Shown here one piece after another: positions 7,684 through 19,281 of a stretch of 64,000 nt of DNA; the stretch's first letter is position 1; every line of letters begins with the position of its first letter. Location of the stretch: assembly GCF_001007995.1 (NCBI RefSeq), contig NZ_CP011389.1, positions 2,704,501 to 2,768,500 of the forward strand, in the 5' to 3' direction. The notes under the pieces were generated by a model, which had not been told where the DNA came from, made no database searches, and saw nothing but the letters and a program-made list of their open reading frames with translations. Made by a program: the position numbers and the translations under genes. Source of the DNA: Deinococcus soli (ex Cha et al. 2016). GTDB lineage: Bacteria > Deinococcota > Deinococci > Deinococcales > Deinococcaceae.

Positions 7684-10533
7684 TCAGGTGGGAGCGCCTG
7701 TGCCCCCCGGCACCACCGGCTGCGTCACGCGCCGTGCGCCACTGTCCTCCTCCTGACCGTCCTGCCCGACGGTGCCATCCGGGCGGGGCGCACGTACGGC
7801 CAGCAGGAGCAGTGCCAGTCCGGTCACGAGCACCGCGAGGCCCGTCGCGACGTGCGGCAGGTCGTACAGGCGGGCGTCGAGCAGCGCAGCCTTCACGCCT
7901 GCCGCCGCGCCGATCCCGACCCCCATGTCCCACAGGGGCCGCGCCCCACCCCGGCCCACGCCCCCCCAGCGCCACGCGCCCAGGGCGACCAGCACCCCGG
8001 TGATCAGCGCGCCCACGCTGCCCAGCGTGCCCAGCGGACCATCCAGCATCACGGCCAGTCGGGGCGACAGCGTCAGCCACAGGGTGCTGATCGCCAGCGC
8101 CAGACCCCCCGCGATCAGCGGCGCGCGCCAGATGCGCGCAGGCATGGGTGGCAGCGACGCGGCCAGCGGGGTCCAGTGGGTCCACAGGCGGCGACCGGTC
8201 GGTGTGTGCAGCAGCGCCCACGCGCCCAGCAGCGCCAGCGCCGCACAGGGCAGCGCCCACCGGTCGGCGGTGCCGTCCGCCCGCCACGCCAGCCAGGGGG
8301 ACGCGGCGCGGGTCAGGACCTCGCTCGCCAGAGTCAGGGAGACGACCCCCGCCCCCACCAGCAGAGCGGCCGTCGATACGACATCCGCGCGCCGCAGCGC
8401 CAGGCGGTGCCCGATGAGCGCGAGGGCCGCAGCAGCCAGCCCCACGCTCGAAGCCCGGTCGATGCCGGTCCACACGCCCAGCGCGGCGAGCAGGGAAGCC
8501 ACCGCGAGACAGGCGGCAAACTGCGACGCCGGAGCGGCCGGGAGCGCCGGGAACGACGCCGCCGGTGCCGGAGCGTCCGCACCGCCTACCCCCTGAGGCG
8601 TCGTGCGCCGCGCCACCCTCCGCGCAGCGGAATTGACCCGCGACGCCAGCAGCGCCAGCACGCTGCCCAGCAGGGCCAGCAGCAGCGCCGTCAGGCTGAC
8701 CGGACCGGCGGGCAGCGCACGGAACATCCCCCACACCGCCAGGAGGATCGACGTCCCGGTGACCGCCACCTGCGCACCCGCCCGCAGCGGCTCCAGCGGC
8801 GCGCCCACCCGGCGCCTCAGGGTCCCCTCGGCCCACAGCGACGCACCGAGCAGCAGGGCCACGCCCGCGGCCTCCAGTAGGCCACCCAGCCCGAACACGG
8901 TGGCCGCGACACCCAGCGCTGCGGACTGCGCCTGCGCTTCCGGTCGCCAGCCCCGCCGGGACACGCGGGCCGCGGCGACCCAGGCCCCGAGCAGCGCCGC
9001 CGCCGTGCCCCACACCAGCGCCGGCGCTGTCCCACTTCTCAACGTCACGGTCACGGCCACCAGGGCACTCAGGCCAGTCAGAGCCCCGCCTATTCGCACC
9101 CAGGTGCGGCTGCGGGCCGCGAGGCCCACCCCGGCCAGCGCGACCCCCAGCCCCAGGTAACCAAGCGGGCGACTGCGCGCCCCCAGCAGACCCAACAGCG
9201 CCGAACCCAGCAGCGTGGCCGTGCCTGCCGTCGCGCCGCCCGCCACGGCACCCGCCAGTTCCGCGCCCGGCGTGCGGCCCGCCGCCCCCTCGCGCTGCTG
9301 CGTGCGCCACCCCCAGGCACCCAGGGCCGCGCCCCCCACCGCGAGCAGCAGCAGGGCTGCCAGCGATCCGCTCTGGTCCAGCTGAACCCCCACGCCCAGC
9401 GCACCCGCCGCCGCCAGCAGGGGCACAGCGGCCGCCAGGGCAGACGCCACGCCCAGTTCCAGGTAGGCGGGCCGGTCATCCGACGCGGCCCGGGGCGGCA
9501 GGGTCGCCGCGCCGCGCAACAGGGCCGCCGCCGTCCCGCAGGCCAGCAGCGTGCCCGCCACCCACGCCCACGCGCCCCACCCGGTCAGGTGCAGCGCCGC
9601 CAGCACGCCCGGCACCGGGAGCGTGCCCGGGACGTGTCCCAGCGCCGCCAGCAGGTGCCCGGCGGGCAGCGCCGCAGCGACCAGCACGGTCAGCACCAGA
9701 CTCGACTCGCGCGGCAGCCCGGCCGGAGCCTCCGCGCCCGTCAGGGCGTCCCCGCCGCGCAGGGCGCGCAGCAGCGCCGGGACGGCCAGCGCGGGAATCA
9801 GTCCCGTGACCCCCATCACCAGCGGCGACCAGACGCCCAGATCGTCACCCAGCATCCAGCTCGACACGGCCGCGCCCGCCCCGGCCATCGCGGCCAGCAG
9901 CGGCTCACCGGTCCGCAGGCTCCGCACCGCCATCAGCCCTGACAGGACCAGCAGGCCCGCCATGACCACCCCCGGCCCCGAGGGGCCCAGGTGCTGCGCC
10001 AGGCCGCCCAGCCCCAGCGCGCCCGAGGCGTATGCCAGCCCGCGCAGCGCGCCCGCCACCGGCTGCGGTACGCCCCGCGCCGTCCACCACAGCAGCGCCG
10101 CGAACGCGTACACCGCCACCAGCGTCGTCCAGCCCGGCAGGGACAGCGCCCGCAGTGTCCACGCCAGCCCCCCGATGACCAGCCCACCGCCGATCACGCT
10201 CATGCGCGCCCGGCTGAACTCCGGTGCGCCCAGGTCCAGGTCAGGCATCCAGCGCCGCCGCACTGGCTGCGGCTGCGCCTCGTCCGGCCAGGTGGATGGG
10301 GCCACCACGGCTGCTGGTGCTGCGGTGGTCCGCCACCCCCGTTCCGGCTCGATGGCCGGTTCAGCCGCGGTCGGGGGGGCAGCCGGACGCCGCGGCGGCG
10401 CAGCAGGTGGCGCGGAGCGGGTCAGGGCGTCCACCTGGCGACGCACGTCATTCAACCTGCGTTCGAGGCGGACGCTGCGCACGAGCAGGACGACCAGCAG
10501 ACCCACGAGCAGCAGCTCGGTCAGGGGGGACAT
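7684..10533 (-). CDS. DUF2339 large polytopic membrane protein
   Basis: 949 residues. An N-terminal helix and short coiled segment (about 1-40) is followed by a Pro/Ala-rich linker. From about residue 110 onward there is an almost unbroken series of some two dozen hydrophobic segments, the hallmark of DUF2339. The function is unknown, and the family is often placed near envelope genes. The start ATG 10533 is 6 nt from TATGCT (minus, 10540-10545). It has its own promoter and ends at the bidirectional hairpin. Confidence 0.8.
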   Translation of the reverse strand: MSPLTELLLVGLLVVLLVRSVRLERRLNDVRRQVDALTRSAPPAAPPRRPAAPPTAAEPAIEPERGWRTTAAPAAVVAPSTWPDEAQPQPVRRRWMPDLDLGAPEFSRARMSVIGGGLVIGGLAWTLRALSLPGWTTLVAVYAFAALLWWTARGVPQPVAGALRGLAYASGALGLGGLAQHLGPSGPGVVMAGLLVLSGLMAVRSLRTGEPLLAAMAGAGAAVSSWMLGDDLGVWSPLVMGVTGLIPALAVPALLRALRGGDALTGAEAPAGLPRESSLVLTVLVAAALPAGHLLAALGHVPGTLPVPGVLAALHLTGWGAWAWVAGTLLACGTAAALLRGAATLPPRAASDDRPAYLELGVASALAAAVPLLAAAGALGVGVQLDQSGSLAALLLLAVGGAALGAWGWRTQQREGAAGRTPGAELAGAVAGGATAGTATLLGSALLGLLGARSRPLGYLGLGVALAGVGLAARSRTWVRIGGALTGLSALVAVTVTLRSGTAPALVWGTAAALLGAWVAAARVSRRGWRPEAQAQSAALGVAATVFGLGGLLEAAGVALLLGASLWAEGTLRRRVGAPLEPLRAGAQVAVTGTSILLAVWGMFRALPAGPVSLTALLLALLGSVLALLASRVNSAARRVARRTTPQGVGGADAPAPAASFPALPAAPASQFAACLAVASLLAALGVWTGIDRASSVGLAAAALALIGHRLALRRADVVSTAALLVGAGVVSLTLASEVLTRAASPWLAWRADGTADRWALPCAALALLGAWALLHTPTGRRLWTHWTPLAASLPPMPARIWRAPLIAGGLALAISTLWLTLSPRLAVMLDGPLGTLGSVGALITGVLVALGAWRWGGVGRGGARPLWDMGVGIGAAAGVKAALLDARLYDLPHVATGLAVLVTGLALLLLAVRAPRPDGTVGQDGQEEDSGARRVTQPVVPGGTGAPT

Positions 10534-10590
10534 GCCCGCAGCATAAGCGAGCGCCGCACCTCACCCGGCCGCAGGTGACCACCCCTCTGA

Positions 10591-11903
10591 TCAGCCCAGG
10601 GCGCCGGGCAGCGTTACCGTGAAATGCGCGCCGCCCAGACCTTTCGAGGCCGCCAGCGCTGCCTGCCCCCCGTGCGCGGCGGCCAGGGCGCGCACGATGG
10701 CGAGACCCAGGCCGCTGCCACCGGTGTCGCGGGAGCGGCTGGCGTCCAGGCGGGTGAAGCGGGTGAAGACCGCCTCGCGGCTGCCCTCGGGGATGCCGGG
10801 GCCGTCGTCCTCGACGTGCAGGACGACCTGCTCGCCGCGCGCCTCCACGCGGACCTGCACGCGGCTGCGGGCGTGGCGCAGGGCGTTGTCCACGAGGTTC
10901 GTGGTGATCTGCCGCACCCGGTCCCGGTCGGCGTGCGTGAGGGCCGGTTCAGCCTGCACGCCCAGTGTCAGGCCCAGGGCGGCCGCGCGGTCCTGGAGCG
11001 CCTGCACCACCTCCTGCCCCAGCGCGCCCAGGTCGAGGGGACGCGGGTCCAGCGCCAGCCGCCCGGCGTCCGCGAGGGTCAGGGTGCGCAGGTCACCCAC
11101 CAGCCGCGTGAGCAGCTGCGTCTGCGTGCTCAGCAGCGCGATCTGCTCGGTGGTCAGCGGGTACACGCCGTCCTCCAGGGCGTCCAGGCGGGCCTGGATC
11201 ACGGCGATCGGGGTGCGCAGTTCGTGCGCGATGTCCGCGACCGCCTGCTGCCGCTCGCGTTCGAGCGCCTGGAGGTTCTCGGCCATGTCGTTGAAGGAGT
11301 GCGCCAGCGCCGCGATCTCCCGCTCGCCGCCCAGCACGGGCGCGCGCGCACTCAGATCCCCACTGGCCAGCCGCGCCGCCGCGCCCGACACCGCCGAGAC
11401 GGGGCGCGCCACCCGCCGCGAGATCAGGAACGCCAGCAGTGCCGACACGGCCGCCGCCACCACGCCCACCTGGAGCAGGCTGCGCTGCACGTCGCGCAGG
11501 AAGTCCTGCGCGCGGCTGCGGGGCGGCGGTTTCCCGTCGCTGACCCACAGGTTGCGGGGCCGCTTGCCGTTCGTGACGACCGCGTCGTCCCCGCTGGCCT
11601 GTTTCACCACGCCGCTGACATCCAGACTGCTCTCGAAGGGGTCCAGGTACGCGTCGGCGGCGCTGCCGGTGCGGATCACGGGCAGCGGGGGGGTCGGGGC
11701 GATCAGTTCGCCGCGCAGCGCCGCCGCCTGCTGCTCGCGCAGCAGTTGCCGCACGCCGCTGGGCAGCCGCTCGAACTCGCGTTTGACGACCAGATTCGAG
11801 AAGTAGAAGGTGCTGCCCACCGCCACGCCCACCACCAGCAGCATGGCCAGGAGCAGCGTCACGGCCAGCGGCTGCCCGCGCCGCAGTCCCGGCGGGCGGG
11901 GAC

Positions 11904-11907
<4 letters not shown>
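10591..11907 (-). CDS. Membrane sensor histidine kinase (efflux-linked)
   Basis: 438 residues. TM1 is at about 14-33 and TM2 at about 147-164, with an extracytoplasmic sensor of about 110 residues between them. HAMP follows at about 165-218, then HisKA with the phospho-accepting His228 in DIAHELRTP, then HATPase_c with DDGPGIPEG and GGSGLGLAIV. It is cotranscribed with the response regulator (4-bp overlap) and divergent from the TolC-MacAB operon, so it probably controls that operon in response to an envelope or drug signal. Confidence 0.94.
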
Positions 11908-12587
<680 letters not shown>

Positions 12588-12599
12588 GCCTTAAGCGTA

Positions 12600-12709
12600 C
12601 GTGAATTGCGTGAAGGGCGCGCGAACGCGCTCAGCGGCGCAGAGCCCGCTGAGATCGGCTCGAATGCCCTCCTGGCGCGGAGAAACCCATCTTCGACAAA
12701 TCTTCACGC
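12600..12709. promoter_or_regulatory. Candidate response-regulator sites in the divergent promoter region
   Basis: On the plus strand ATCTTC occurs twice, at 12689 and 12700, exactly 11 bp apart, the period expected for OmpR/PhoB dimers. The second repeat continues as CTTCACGC (12702-12709). On the minus strand CTTCACGC recurs at 12616-12609, followed by AATTCACG. The tolC -10 (CACGCT, 12740-12745) has no good -35, which is consistent with activator dependence. Confidence 0.45.
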
Positions 12710-12752
12710 GGGCTGCGCAGAGTCTTGACCGCCCACGCGCACGCTGGGCTCC

Positions 12753-14108
12753 ATGAAACGCTCCCCATCGCCCCACCTGCTCACGCTGGCCCTAGTGCTC
12801 GGCGTCACGCACGCCCAGACCGCCGCGCCCCCCGACCTCACCCTGGAGCAGGCGTACGCGCAGCTGGCCCAGGCGCCCAGCGTCACCCGCGCCGCGCTGA
12901 GCGTGCAGGTTGCGCAGCAGAACCTCCAGGCGGCGCGCGCCGCGCTGGGCCTGACCGTCAGTGTCAATGGAAGTGCCAGCTACGCCGGGCCGACGACGAC
13001 CACCGTGAACGGCACCACGACCGCCGTGAGCAGCAGCCTGTCCGGCACGGCGGGCGCGAACGTCAGCCTGGGCCTGCTGCCCTGGTCGAGCGGGCAGAGC
13101 AGCCTGCGGGCGTCCGAACGCAGCCTCGCGCTGGCGCAGGCGACCCTGCGCGACGCGAACCTGAGCACCCGGCTGAACGTCGCGCAGGCGTACTTCTCGG
13201 CGGTGCTGGCCACGCAGGACATCACCCTGGCGGGCCGCACGCTGGACCTGCGGCAGCGGCAGCTGACGGTCGCGCAGGCGCAGCAGGCCGCCGGGAACGC
13301 CACCGCCGAGACGGTCCTGAACGCCCAGAGCGCCGTGCAGGCCGCGCAGAACAGCGTGACGCAGGCGCAGGCCAGCCTGGACAGCGCCCGCCGCACGCTG
13401 GACGCCACGCTGGGCAGCGCGCTGGGCGGCGTGAGCTTCAGCACTTTGCCGGACGCCATCCTGACCCTCCCGGACCTGACCGCACTGGTCGCCCGCGCCC
13501 GCGCGAGCAGCAGCGACGTGATCAGCGCCCAGAATGCCCTGGCGAGCGCGCAGGAGAGCCTGGAGGCCGACCAGCGCGACGCCCGCCTGCCCGACCTGAC
13601 CGCCAGCGTCGGCTACGGCGGCGGTTCGGCTGGGACGGTCAGCGCCACGCTGAACGTCAAGCAGGGCACCCTGGGCGGCAGCTACAGCCTGCCGCTGGGG
13701 GACCGCGCGGGCACGGGCAGCAACCGCCTGACCGCCAGTGTCAGCGGCTCGTACGTCGTGTACTCACCCGCTCAGCAGGCCGCATTGAGTGCCGCTCAGG
13801 CGGGCGTCACGCAGGCGCAGCTGTCCCTGACCGTGGCGCAGCAGAACGCCGAACTCGACGTCCGCAGCCGTTACGTGACGCTGCAGACCAACCTGAACGC
13901 CGTGCAGAGCCGCGCCGCGCAGGTGCAGGCCGCGCAACTGGCCGTGCAGACCGCCCAGGCCCGCCTGGACGCCGGGACCGGCACCGCCGACGACCTCGCC
14001 GCCGCCACGCTCAGCCTCGCGCAGGCGGAGCGGGACCTGCTGTCCGCCCGCATCACCGCCCAGCTGAGCCTGACCCAGCTTCTCAACGCCGCCGGAGGCC
14101 CCCAATGA
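12753..14108 (+). CDS. TolC-family outer membrane efflux protein (first copy)
   Basis: 451 residues. The signal peptide runs to about residue 22 (GVTHAQ). Two OEP repeats of long Ala/Gln-rich helices (about 30-230 and 245-450) follow, with the TolC-typical LNVAQAYFSAVLA. The protein would form the outer-membrane exit duct of the tripartite pump encoded downstream. ATG 12753 is 7 nt after CACGCT. It overlaps the next gene by 4 bp (ATGA). Confidence 0.85.
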   Translation: MKRSPSPHLLTLALVLGVTHAQTAAPPDLTLEQAYAQLAQAPSVTRAALSVQVAQQNLQAARAALGLTVSVNGSASYAGPTTTTVNGTTTAVSSSLSGTAGANVSLGLLPWSSGQSSLRASERSLALAQATLRDANLSTRLNVAQAYFSAVLATQDITLAGRTLDLRQRQLTVAQAQQAAGNATAETVLNAQSAVQAAQNSVTQAQASLDSARRTLDATLGSALGGVSFSTLPDAILTLPDLTALVARARASSSDVISAQNALASAQESLEADQRDARLPDLTASVGYGGGSAGTVSATLNVKQGTLGGSYSLPLGDRAGTGSNRLTASVSGSYVVYSPAQQAALSAAQAGVTQAQLSLTVAQQNAELDVRSRYVTLQTNLNAVQSRAAQVQAAQLAVQTAQARLDAGTGTADDLAAATLSLAQAERDLLSARITAQLSLTQLLNAAGGPQ

Positions 14109-15154
14109 CCCACACCCGTACCCGATTCCTCACCCTCAGCCTGGGCCTCGCCCTGCTCGTGGCGCCCGCCGCGCACGCCCAGACCGCCCTCAGCGCGGGC
14201 AGCGCCGTCACCGCCGCGCTGAACAGCAGCAGCGACGTCAAGACCGCCCAGGCGAACCTCGACAAGGCCCAGGCGGCCAGCCGCGCCGCGCAGGCCGACC
14301 CCAGCACCCTGGTCGCCGCGAAACTGAGTGCCAGCAACGCCGAGAAGCTCTCGCAGGCGGGGCTGCGCGCCGCGAAACTCAGCTCCCTGCAGAGTGCCAT
14401 CAGCGCGTACACGGCCCTGCTGGAAGCGCAGGAGAACGTGGAGGTCCAGACCCTCCAGGTGCAGGTGGACACCAAGAGCGTGCAGGTCGCGCAGGTGAAG
14501 CTCGGCATCGGGAACGCCACCACCCTGGACGTCACGAACACGCAGAACACCCTGGCCGCCAGCACCCAGGCCCTCGCCGACGCCCGCGCGCAGCTGAACC
14601 TCGCCGCCGCGAAACTCGGCACCCTGACCGGCCTGGGAAGCAGCGTCCGCGCGGGCAGCGCCATCACCGCCCCCAAACTGAGTGCCACGCTGGCGGCCCT
14701 CCAGGGCGGCCTGGGGACCCTCAGCAGCCTCATCAGCGCCGCGAACGACGTCGCCAGCGCCACACTGAACGTGAAACTCGCCGACAACGACTTCACGCCC
14801 ACCCGCACCCTCCAGGACGCGAAAACCGCCCTGGCGAACGCGCAGCGCAGCCAGGACAGCGCCCAGAAGACGGCGGGGCAGACCCTGGCCAGCGCGTACC
14901 AGGCCGCGCAGAACGCCTACGAACTCCAGCAGGTCGCCCTGAGCCGCGAGGCCGCCGCGCAGAAAACGTACACGCAGGACAGCGCGCGCCTCAGGAGCGG
15001 CACGATCAGCGCCGTCGAACTCCAGGCCACCCAGCTGACCCTCAAGAAAGCCCAGTACAGCCGCCTGCAGGCGCAGAACAACGTCACCGAGGCCCTCGCG
15101 GCGCTGTCGGTCGCCGCCGGGCAGAACCTCACCGGCATCGGGGGCGCGCTGTGA
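14105..15154 (+). CDS. TolC-like outer membrane efflux protein (second, shorter copy)
   Basis: 349 residues with a signal peptide (LVAPAAHA, about 18-25). Coiled-coil helical repeats of the TolC type follow, but the protein is about 100 residues shorter than its neighbour and than usual TolC proteins. The start ATG overlaps the preceding stop (ATGA), and the next gene overlaps by 4 bp. Tandem TolC-like genes in one operon could form a hetero-oligomeric duct or serve different pumps. The family assignment rests on helix pattern and context. Confidence 0.7.
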   Translation: MTHTRTRFLTLSLGLALLVAPAAHAQTALSAGSAVTAALNSSSDVKTAQANLDKAQAASRAAQADPSTLVAAKLSASNAEKLSQAGLRAAKLSSLQSAISAYTALLEAQENVEVQTLQVQVDTKSVQVAQVKLGIGNATTLDVTNTQNTLAASTQALADARAQLNLAAAKLGTLTGLGSSVRAGSAITAPKLSATLAALQGGLGTLSSLISAANDVASATLNVKLADNDFTPTRTLQDAKTALANAQRSQDSAQKTAGQTLASAYQAAQNAYELQQVALSREAAAQKTYTQDSARLRSGTISAVELQATQLTLKKAQYSRLQAQNNVTEALAALSVAAGQNLTGIGGAL

Positions 15155-16533
15155 CCACCACCAGCCCCGCCCGTGCCGCCGCGCCGCGCCGCCGCTGGCC
15201 GTGGGTGCTCGGGGGCCTCCTGCTGGTCGGTGCCGGCACCGGAGGCGTCCTGTACACCCGCAGCCACAGCGCGCAGACCGCTGCCGTCACCGCCACGACC
15301 ACCACCAGCCGCGCGCAGCCGGGCGTGGTGCGCGTCTCCGTCAGCGGCCCCGGCACGCTGGAAGCCGCGCAGACCCGCACGGTCGGCGCGGACCTGACCG
15401 CCACCGTCGGCGCCGTGCCCGCCGTGGGTGAACGTGTCACCAGGGGGCAGCTGATCACCACCCTGAGCAGCGACAGCGTCGAGCAGAACGTCCAGTCGGC
15501 GCAGCTGAACCTCGACAAGGCCCGCGCCAGCCTGGACGCTGCGCGCGCCAGTCAGGCCAGCAGCGCCGCGCAGCGCGCCAGCAGCGTCGTCAGCGCCCGG
15601 AGCAGCGTGACGCAGGCCGAGCAGAGCCTCGCGGACGCTCAGCGCACCCTCAGCGGGCAGCGGCAGCTCGCGGCCATCGGGGCGCTCAGTGCCTCCGCGC
15701 TGGCCGACGCGCAGTCCGCCGTCACCAAGGCGCAGCAGAGCGTGGACAGCGCCCGCGCCAGCCTGAGCAGCGCCCTGACCCAGCAGCAGACCGGGGCGAG
15801 CACCGACGCGCAGAACCTGCGCAGTCAGGCGCTCGCCGTGCAGCAGGCGCAGGACAGCCTGGACGCCGCCGCGCAGGACCGCACCGACCTGAAGGTGTAC
15901 GCCCCGATGAGCGGCGTGGTCAGCACCGTCACCGCCACCGAGGGCGCCGTCGTCACGAGCGGCGCCAGCATCCTGACCCTGATCGACGACACCACCCTGA
16001 ACCTCCCGGTGCAGATCGACGAGACCGAGATCGCGGGCGTGAAGGTCGGGCAGCGCGCCGACGTGACCCTCGACGCCTTTGACGGGCAGACCTTCAGCGG
16101 GAAGGTCGTGCGCGTTTCGCCGGGCGCGACCCAGAGCAGCGGCATCAGCGTGTTCACCGCCACCGTCCAGCTGACCAACCCGGATGGACAGCTGCGCGCT
16201 GGCATGACCGCAGAGGCCGAGATCGTCCAGAGCGAGGCCCAGGGCCTCCTGATCCCCAGCAAGGCCGTGCAGACCGTGCGGAGTCGCAGCTACGTGCAGA
16301 CCCCCGCCGCCGCGCCCGGCGCCGAACCCGAACGGGTCCGCGTGGAGACCGGCGCGACCGACGGGACGAACACCATCGTCACGGATGGCCTGAGTGCCGG
16401 GCAGGAGGTCGTTGTGCCCGGCGCCACCCGCCGCGCGGGCACCTCCGGCACCGGCAGCCAGGGCGGCGGCCAGAACAGCCGACAGGGCGGATTCGGCGGC
16501 GCGCCCGGCGGCTTCCCCGGAGGCGCGCCGTGA
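15151..16533 (+). CDS. HlyD/MacA-type periplasmic adaptor protein
   Basis: 460 residues. A single N-terminal TM anchor lies at about 13-32. A split biotinyl-lipoyl-like domain follows (LTATVGAVPAVGERVTRGQL, about 77-96, and VYAPMSGVV at about 249-257). Between the two halves is a long alpha-helical hairpin (about 110-240), then a beta-barrel and membrane-proximal domain. The C-terminus is Gly/Gln-rich. It links the MacB-type transporter to the outer-membrane duct. The start is GTG at 15151, overlapping the previous stop codon. Confidence 0.9.
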   Translation: MTTTSPARAAAPRRRWPWVLGGLLLVGAGTGGVLYTRSHSAQTAAVTATTTTSRAQPGVVRVSVSGPGTLEAAQTRTVGADLTATVGAVPAVGERVTRGQLITTLSSDSVEQNVQSAQLNLDKARASLDAARASQASSAAQRASSVVSARSSVTQAEQSLADAQRTLSGQRQLAAIGALSASALADAQSAVTKAQQSVDSARASLSSALTQQQTGASTDAQNLRSQALAVQQAQDSLDAAAQDRTDLKVYAPMSGVVSTVTATEGAVVTSGASILTLIDDTTLNLPVQIDETEIAGVKVGQRADVTLDAFDGQTFSGKVVRVSPGATQSSGISVFTATVQLTNPDGQLRAGMTAEAEIVQSEAQGLLIPSKAVQTVRSRSYVQTPAAAPGAEPERVRVETGATDGTNTIVTDGLSAGQEVVVPGATRRAGTSGTGSQGGGQNSRQGGFGGAPGGFPGGAP

Positions 16534-17284
16534 TCACGCCGCAGGTCACCCCGGCCGTCCCCGCGCCCAGCCTCGCCCCGGCGGTCGTGGACCTGCGCGC
16601 CGTGCGCAAGGTGTACGCGCAGGGCGACGTGATCTTCGAGGCGCTCCGGGGCGTGGACGTGCAGATCCTGCCGGGCGAGATGGTCGCCCTGATGGGACCG
16701 TCGGGCAGCGGCAAGACCACCCTGATGCAGATCATCGGCCTGCTCGACCGGCCCAGCGAGGGCGGGTACTGGCTGGGCGGCCGCGACGTCACCACACTGA
16801 GCGAGAACGAACGCGCCGGCGCCCGCAACCTGGAGATCGGCTTCGTGTTCCAGGCGTTCCACCTGCTGCCCCGCCTGAACCTCGTCGAGAACGTCGAGGT
16901 CCCCCTCACGTACGCCGGGGTGCCGCCCCGCGAGCGGCGCGAGCGGGCCATGCAGGTCCTGGCGCGCGTGGGGCTGGCCGACAAGGCCCGCAACCTCCCC
17001 AGCCAGATCAGCGGCGGGCAGAAACAGCGCGTCGCCATCGCCCGCGCGCTGGCCGGACGTCCCCGCCTGCTGCTCGCGGACGAACCCACCGGGAACCTCG
17101 ACACCCGCACCAGCGAGGAGGTCATGGGCCTGTTCAGCGACCTGCACGCCGAGGGCACCACCGTCGTGATCGTCACGCACGAGGACGACATCGGCGCGTA
17201 CGCCGGGCGGGTCATCCGCGTGCGTGACGGCCTGATCGAGAGTGACCGGCGCCAGACGCCCCGGCGTGGCCTGGGGGGCCACCC

Positions 17285-17288
<4 letters not shown>
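16530..17288 (+). CDS. MacB/LolD-type ABC transporter ATP-binding protein
   Basis: 252 residues. Walker A is GPSGSGKT (56-63), the signature is SGGQKQR (161-167) and Walker B is LLADEP (181-186), with the H-loop in VIVTHED. The closest family is the lipoprotein/macrolide exporter ATPases. The permease is a separate gene overlapping by 4 bp, unlike fused E. coli MacB. The start is GTG at 16530. Confidence 0.93.
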
Positions 17289-18610
<1,322 letters not shown>

Positions 18611-18623
18611 CAGGAGACCCCAC

Positions 18624-19229
18624 ATGATCCGCACCCCTCTGATCCTCACGGCCCTGATCCTCACTGCCCTCGGCGCCGCCGGTGCCCAGACCGGCACGAC
18701 CGGCCAGCGTCAGATGACGCCCGAGATGCAGGCCCGCCTGAAAGCCATGCAACCCGTCACCGACCTCGCGCAGACTGTCCGCCTGCTGCCCGACCTGGAA
18801 AAGAACAAGGCCACCGCCCTGACAAAGGCGCAGGCCAAGCAGCTCCTGCCGATCCTGACCACCCTCCAGAAGGCGAGCAGCGTGCAGCCGAACGACGCGA
18901 AGAAGTACCTCACGCAGATCGAGGACCGGATCCTGACGGGCAAGCAACTGGCGGCGCTCGACACCCTGCTGCTGAAGGCCGAGCAGGAGCGCGAGGCCCG
19001 CCGCACGCAGAACCAGAGCGGCCAGAACCAGAGCCAGCGGGTGCCCGGCATGCCCGGCGCCCTCGGCGGCCTGATGGGTGGCCAGCGTCCCGCGGGCGCC
19101 AGTCAGGCCGGGCCGGGCCAGAACAGCCAGGGCGGCCAGCCCGGCCAGCCCGGCCAGTTCAATCCCTTCCGGCAGGGCCGCAGCGCCGAGCAGCTGGGCG
19201 CGTACATCAAGGTGCTCCAGAAAAAATAA
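18624..19229 (+). CDS. Secreted/periplasmic protein of unknown function, end of the efflux operon
   Basis: 201 residues with a signal peptide to about residue 20 (LGAAGAQ). A charged helical domain of about 100 residues follows, containing TPEMQARLKAM and LTKAQAKQLLPIL. The tail is low-complexity Gly/Gln/Pro/Asn. A Shine-Dalgarno sequence (AGGAG) precedes ATG 18624. Its position suggests an accessory or signalling role for the pump. No family was recognised. Confidence 0.8.
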   Translation: MIRTPLILTALILTALGAAGAQTGTTGQRQMTPEMQARLKAMQPVTDLAQTVRLLPDLEKNKATALTKAQAKQLLPILTTLQKASSVQPNDAKKYLTQIEDRILTGKQLAALDTLLLKAEQEREARRTQNQSGQNQSQRVPGMPGALGGLMGGQRPAGASQAGPGQNSQGGQPGQPGQFNPFRQGRSAEQLGAYIKVLQKK

Positions 19230-19235
19230 TGGACA

Positions 19236-19275
19236 GGGGAGAGGCGCGCTGGGACCTCCCAGCGCGCCTCTCCCC
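19236..19275. terminator. Strong bidirectional terminator hairpin
   Basis: GGGGAGAGGCGCGCTGGGA (19236-19254) and its exact reverse complement (19257-19275) form a 19-bp perfect arm pair. The A-rich run AAAAAATAAT just before it is a T tract for minus-strand transcripts. It separates the efflux operon from the HD-GYP gene. Confidence 0.85.
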
Positions 19276-19281
19276 TCCCGC

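Noticed and set aside
12725..15154. 809-codon ORF as one fused protein
   Set aside because: Its first 460 codons are an out-of-frame shadow of the first tolC. The true second TolC-like gene starts at ATG 14105 with its own signal peptide.
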